Under the pieces are notes generated by a model. The model was not told the DNA's origin, made no database searches, and saw nothing but the letters and a program-made list of their open reading frames with translations. Made by a program: the position numbers and the translations under genes. Shown here in pieces: positions 36,029 through 37,896 of a DNA stretch of 37,896 nucleotides (its first letter is position 1; each line of letters starts with the position of its first letter). The DNA is taken from positions 1 through 37,896 of the forward strand of contig NZ_ANNV01000172.1 of the NCBI RefSeq assembly GCF_000346755.1, read 5' to 3'. This DNA is from Pseudomonas sp. CBZ-4 (GTDB lineage Bacteria; Pseudomonadota; Gammaproteobacteria; Pseudomonadales; Pseudomonadaceae).

Positions 36029-37309
36029 TCAGAACGGCTTGGCACTGCCGCTGTACTTCTCCAGATACTTCAAGCGTTGTGACGGCTGAAGATTGGTCAG
36101 GGTGATATCCCCGGCATAATGATTCAGCACCCGGTGATCCATGCGCCGGCGCCACAAGTAAGGCACATAAGCCCAGACAATCATGCTCGCGTAACCGTAG
36201 GGCAGTTGCGGCGACTCATCGAAGTGACGCAGCGACTGATAACTACGCGTTGGGTTGGCATGGTGATCGGAGTGCCGTTGCAGTTGGAACAGGAAGATAT
36301 TGGTCACGATCCGATTGCTGTTCCAGGAGTGCCGAGGCGAGCAACGTTCATAACGCCCATTCGGTAACTTCTGGCGTTTCAGGCCGTAGTGCTCGACGTA
36401 GTTCACCACTTCCAGCAAGGAGAACCCGTAGATGCCCTGGATGATCAGGAACGGAATCACCGCCGCCCCCAGCCAGGCAATCATCGCGCCCCACAACACC
36501 ACGCTGTACATCCAGGCGCTGAGCACGCCGTTCTGCCAGTGCCAGGCGGGCAAGCCGAGTTTGCGCAGGCGTTCACGCTCCAGGTTCCACGCCGAGCGGG
36601 CGCTGAACCACACCGAGCGCGGCAGGAAGGCTTAGAAGCTCTCGCCCAGGCGCGAGCTGGCCGGGTCTTCCGGGGTGGCCACACGGACGTGATGGCCACG
36701 GTTGTGTTCGGTGTAGAAGTGCCCGTAGAACGTGGGCGCCAGGGTGACCTTGGCGAGGAACACTTCCAGGGCGTTGGGCTTGTGCCCCAGTTCATGGGCG
36801 GTGTTGATGGCGATGCCGGTTGCCGCGCCGGTGGACATGGCCATGCCCAGGTAGGTGAACCAGCTCGGTTCGCCGTGCAGTTGGGTGCGCGCGGTGATGT
36901 AGCTGGCAGCGTGGGAAAGCCAGCTGGAAGGGTCCAGTGTGGCAGCGGCTTGCAGCAGGCCGCCCTGGATGATCCATTCAATGCCGCCGGCGGCGAGCCA
37001 GCCGGTGATCACCACCGACGAGATCACAAACAGCACACCGGTGTAGACGATCCAGCGGTAGTAGCTTTGCGATTCCAGGTGGCTGACGGCGGATTCAGGT
37101 GGGTTGCTGACGTCTTCGCCGAGCAGGCCATCGATCAGCGGGATCAGGCCGAAGATCACCAGTACACCGACCCACCACAGTTGCTGGATGCCGGTGGTAA
37201 TGGCCAGTGCGCCGGACAACAGAGGGGTGGCCAGCGGCATGATGCCCAACCACCACAGGTGGCGCTTGCCGTCGGTCCATACGCTTGGAGCTGCCAGAGT
37301 CTGATTCAT
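36029..37309 (-). pseudogene. alkB: Alkane 1-monooxygenase AlkB, interrupted by in-frame stop
   Basis: An integral-membrane di-iron alkane hydroxylase, 426 codons if read through. The ATG at 37309 follows AAGGAG. The first part has the early membrane helices, HELGHK (172-177) and EHNRGHH (201-207), then ATPEDPASSRLGESF. Codon 226 is TAA (36632-36634). The same frame then continues AFLPRSVWFSARSAWNLE with NYVEHYGLKR (HYG at 307-309) and LQRHSDHHANP (346-350), ending normally at 36029. All four conserved regions survive, split two and two. Family members carry a residue such as Tyr here (LGESFYAFLPR, from memory), and one base change separates TAA from a Tyr codon. Without readthrough neither half can bind the di-iron centre. 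A GTG at 36613 lacks a ribosome site. It could also be a base-call error. Confidence 0.9.
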
Positions 37310-37419
37310 GACAGGCTCCTTGGCAGGCGGGCAGAAAACAGGTCCGAGGAGCGCTGAATGCTCCCGAAAACCAACCATGCGATAAAAGACGTTTTTTTCA
37401 TTTTTATTCGCTCTTAGGC

Positions 37420-37453
37420 ATTTCAAAAATCATTTCAAAATATAAATTGAAAT
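37420..37453 (-). promoter_or_regulatory. AT-rich repeat cluster upstream of alkB
   Basis: ATTTCAAAA occurs twice (37420-37428 and 37432-37440), and ATTTCAA...TTGAAAT (37432-37438 and 37447-37453) forms a perfect inverted repeat with an 8-base spacer. It is 111-144 bases before the alkB ATG in a region much richer in A and T than the genes around it. It shares TTCAA-N8-TTGAA with the fadE upstream region. The rest of 37310-37603 shows no gene. Confidence 0.5.
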
Positions 37454-37603
37454 ATTTTTTTAAATAAATAACGCGGAATCGGTAGGTCGTCAACTACTTT
37501 TTCGAGGCCTTTTTCATGTGACCGGGCAGTCTCTTTTTCAGCCGTTTGGTCAGGTCTCTAGAGCAAGCATTTGCGACAGCCCAACCCGCAACAGAGGCCA
37601 CGC

Positions 37604-37896
37604 TTATTTGTTCGCCAGGGCGAACGGCGGGTGCAAAAGCGTCGCGCCTTGTGGTGCACGCATCCGCTTGGCGACCTGCTGCACCACCTCCACCACGCGC
37701 GCGGTGGCAGTGATCGGCAGCATGTGGCCACGCCCTTCCACCAACTGCAGCTTCACCCCCGGGACCTTGTCGACCAGGGCCTGGCCATGCTTGCGAAAGT
37801 CCAGCACCTGGTCGCGCGAACCGTAGACCAGGCCAATGGGCAGGGTCAGTTGCGGGTAGCGCTTGACCATCCCCGGCAGGTGATCATTGACCGTGT
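37604..37896 (-). CDS. Alpha/beta hydrolase, C-terminal part (5' end outside window)
   Basis: The last ~97 codons of a gene that continues beyond the right edge; the frame is open to base 37896 (TVNDHLPGMVKRYPQL...). The segment has the late strand PIGLVYGSRDQVLDF, with the triad Asp, and LVEGRGHMLPIT, with the triad His, typical of alpha/beta-hydrolase esterases/lipases. The nucleophile Ser is not in view. It is transcribed toward alkB, with about 294 bases between its stop and the alkB ATG, so alkB has its own promoter. The substrate cannot be assigned; an ester or lipid is plausible from context. Confidence 0.8.
   Translation of the reverse strand, partial: TVNDHLPGMVKRYPQLTLPIGLVYGSRDQVLDFRKHGQALVDKVPGVKLQLVEGRGHMLPITATARVVEVVQQVAKRMRAPQGATLLHPPFALANK

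Noticed and set aside
36029..36613. The second alkB half as an independent gene starting at GTG 36613
   Set aside because: The frame is continuous with the first half across the TAA, no ribosome site precedes the GTG, and the product would lack two of the conserved histidine regions.
37367..37426. N-terminal extension of alkB from an ATG at 37426
   Set aside because: The extra residues are not AlkB-like, there is no ribosome site, and the ATG at 37309 has AAGGAG at ideal spacing.

Overview
The window is chromosomal DNA from a Pseudomonas of the fluorescens group. I infer this from the high GC content, the recurrent GTGGGAGC(T/G)GGCTTGC extragenic palindromes, and family content typical of these bacteria (PraB-like proteins, a DUF5629-like protein, a very large DUF6543-like protein). 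No RNA genes, insertion sequences, CRISPR arrays or phage genes were seen.

Left part (211-12698, + strand). A tightly overlapping six-gene unit encodes a MoxR AAA+ ATPase, a DUF58 protein, a DUF4381 protein, two von Willebrand A membrane proteins (the second with TPRs) and a BatD-like protein. This is the Bat/aerotolerance-type, MoxR-vWA chaperone module. After a palindromic repeat block comes sbcD-sbcC (Mre11/Rad50-type nuclease), with a glutathione-S-transferase-like gene overlapping the end of sbcC.

Middle part (12854-24777). This holds a tiny exported protein, an exported lactonase-type beta-propeller with an overlapping DUF5629-like gene, and a 1655-residue DUF6543-like (dermonecrotic-toxin-related) protein followed by a 13-bp hairpin. 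Next come a minus-strand pair (YCF48-like exported propeller plus MMPL/RND permease) and a divergent Gfo/Idh/MocA oxidoreductase.

Right part (24793-37896, - strand). This is an alkane and fatty-acid assimilation region. In transcription order it runs: an alpha/beta hydrolase (cut by the window edge), alkB, two PraB-like exported proteins, a FadL-type outer-membrane channel, a membrane-anchored FadE acyl-CoA dehydrogenase, a long FabG4-like 3-oxoacyl reductase, a MaoC hydratase, a thiolase and a fatty acyl-CoA ligase. Together these would take an alkane or fatty acid from the outer membrane to acetyl-CoA, using an (R)-3-hydroxyacyl route.

Three observations stand out. First, alkB is interrupted by one in-frame TAA exactly between its second and third conserved histidine regions. 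Second, at least six genes of the right half carry AAYAAYAA (Crc/Hfq 'CA') motifs at their translation start, which points to shared post-transcriptional catabolite repression. Third, alkB and fadE share an upstream TTCAA-N8-TTGAA inverted repeat that may be a common operator.
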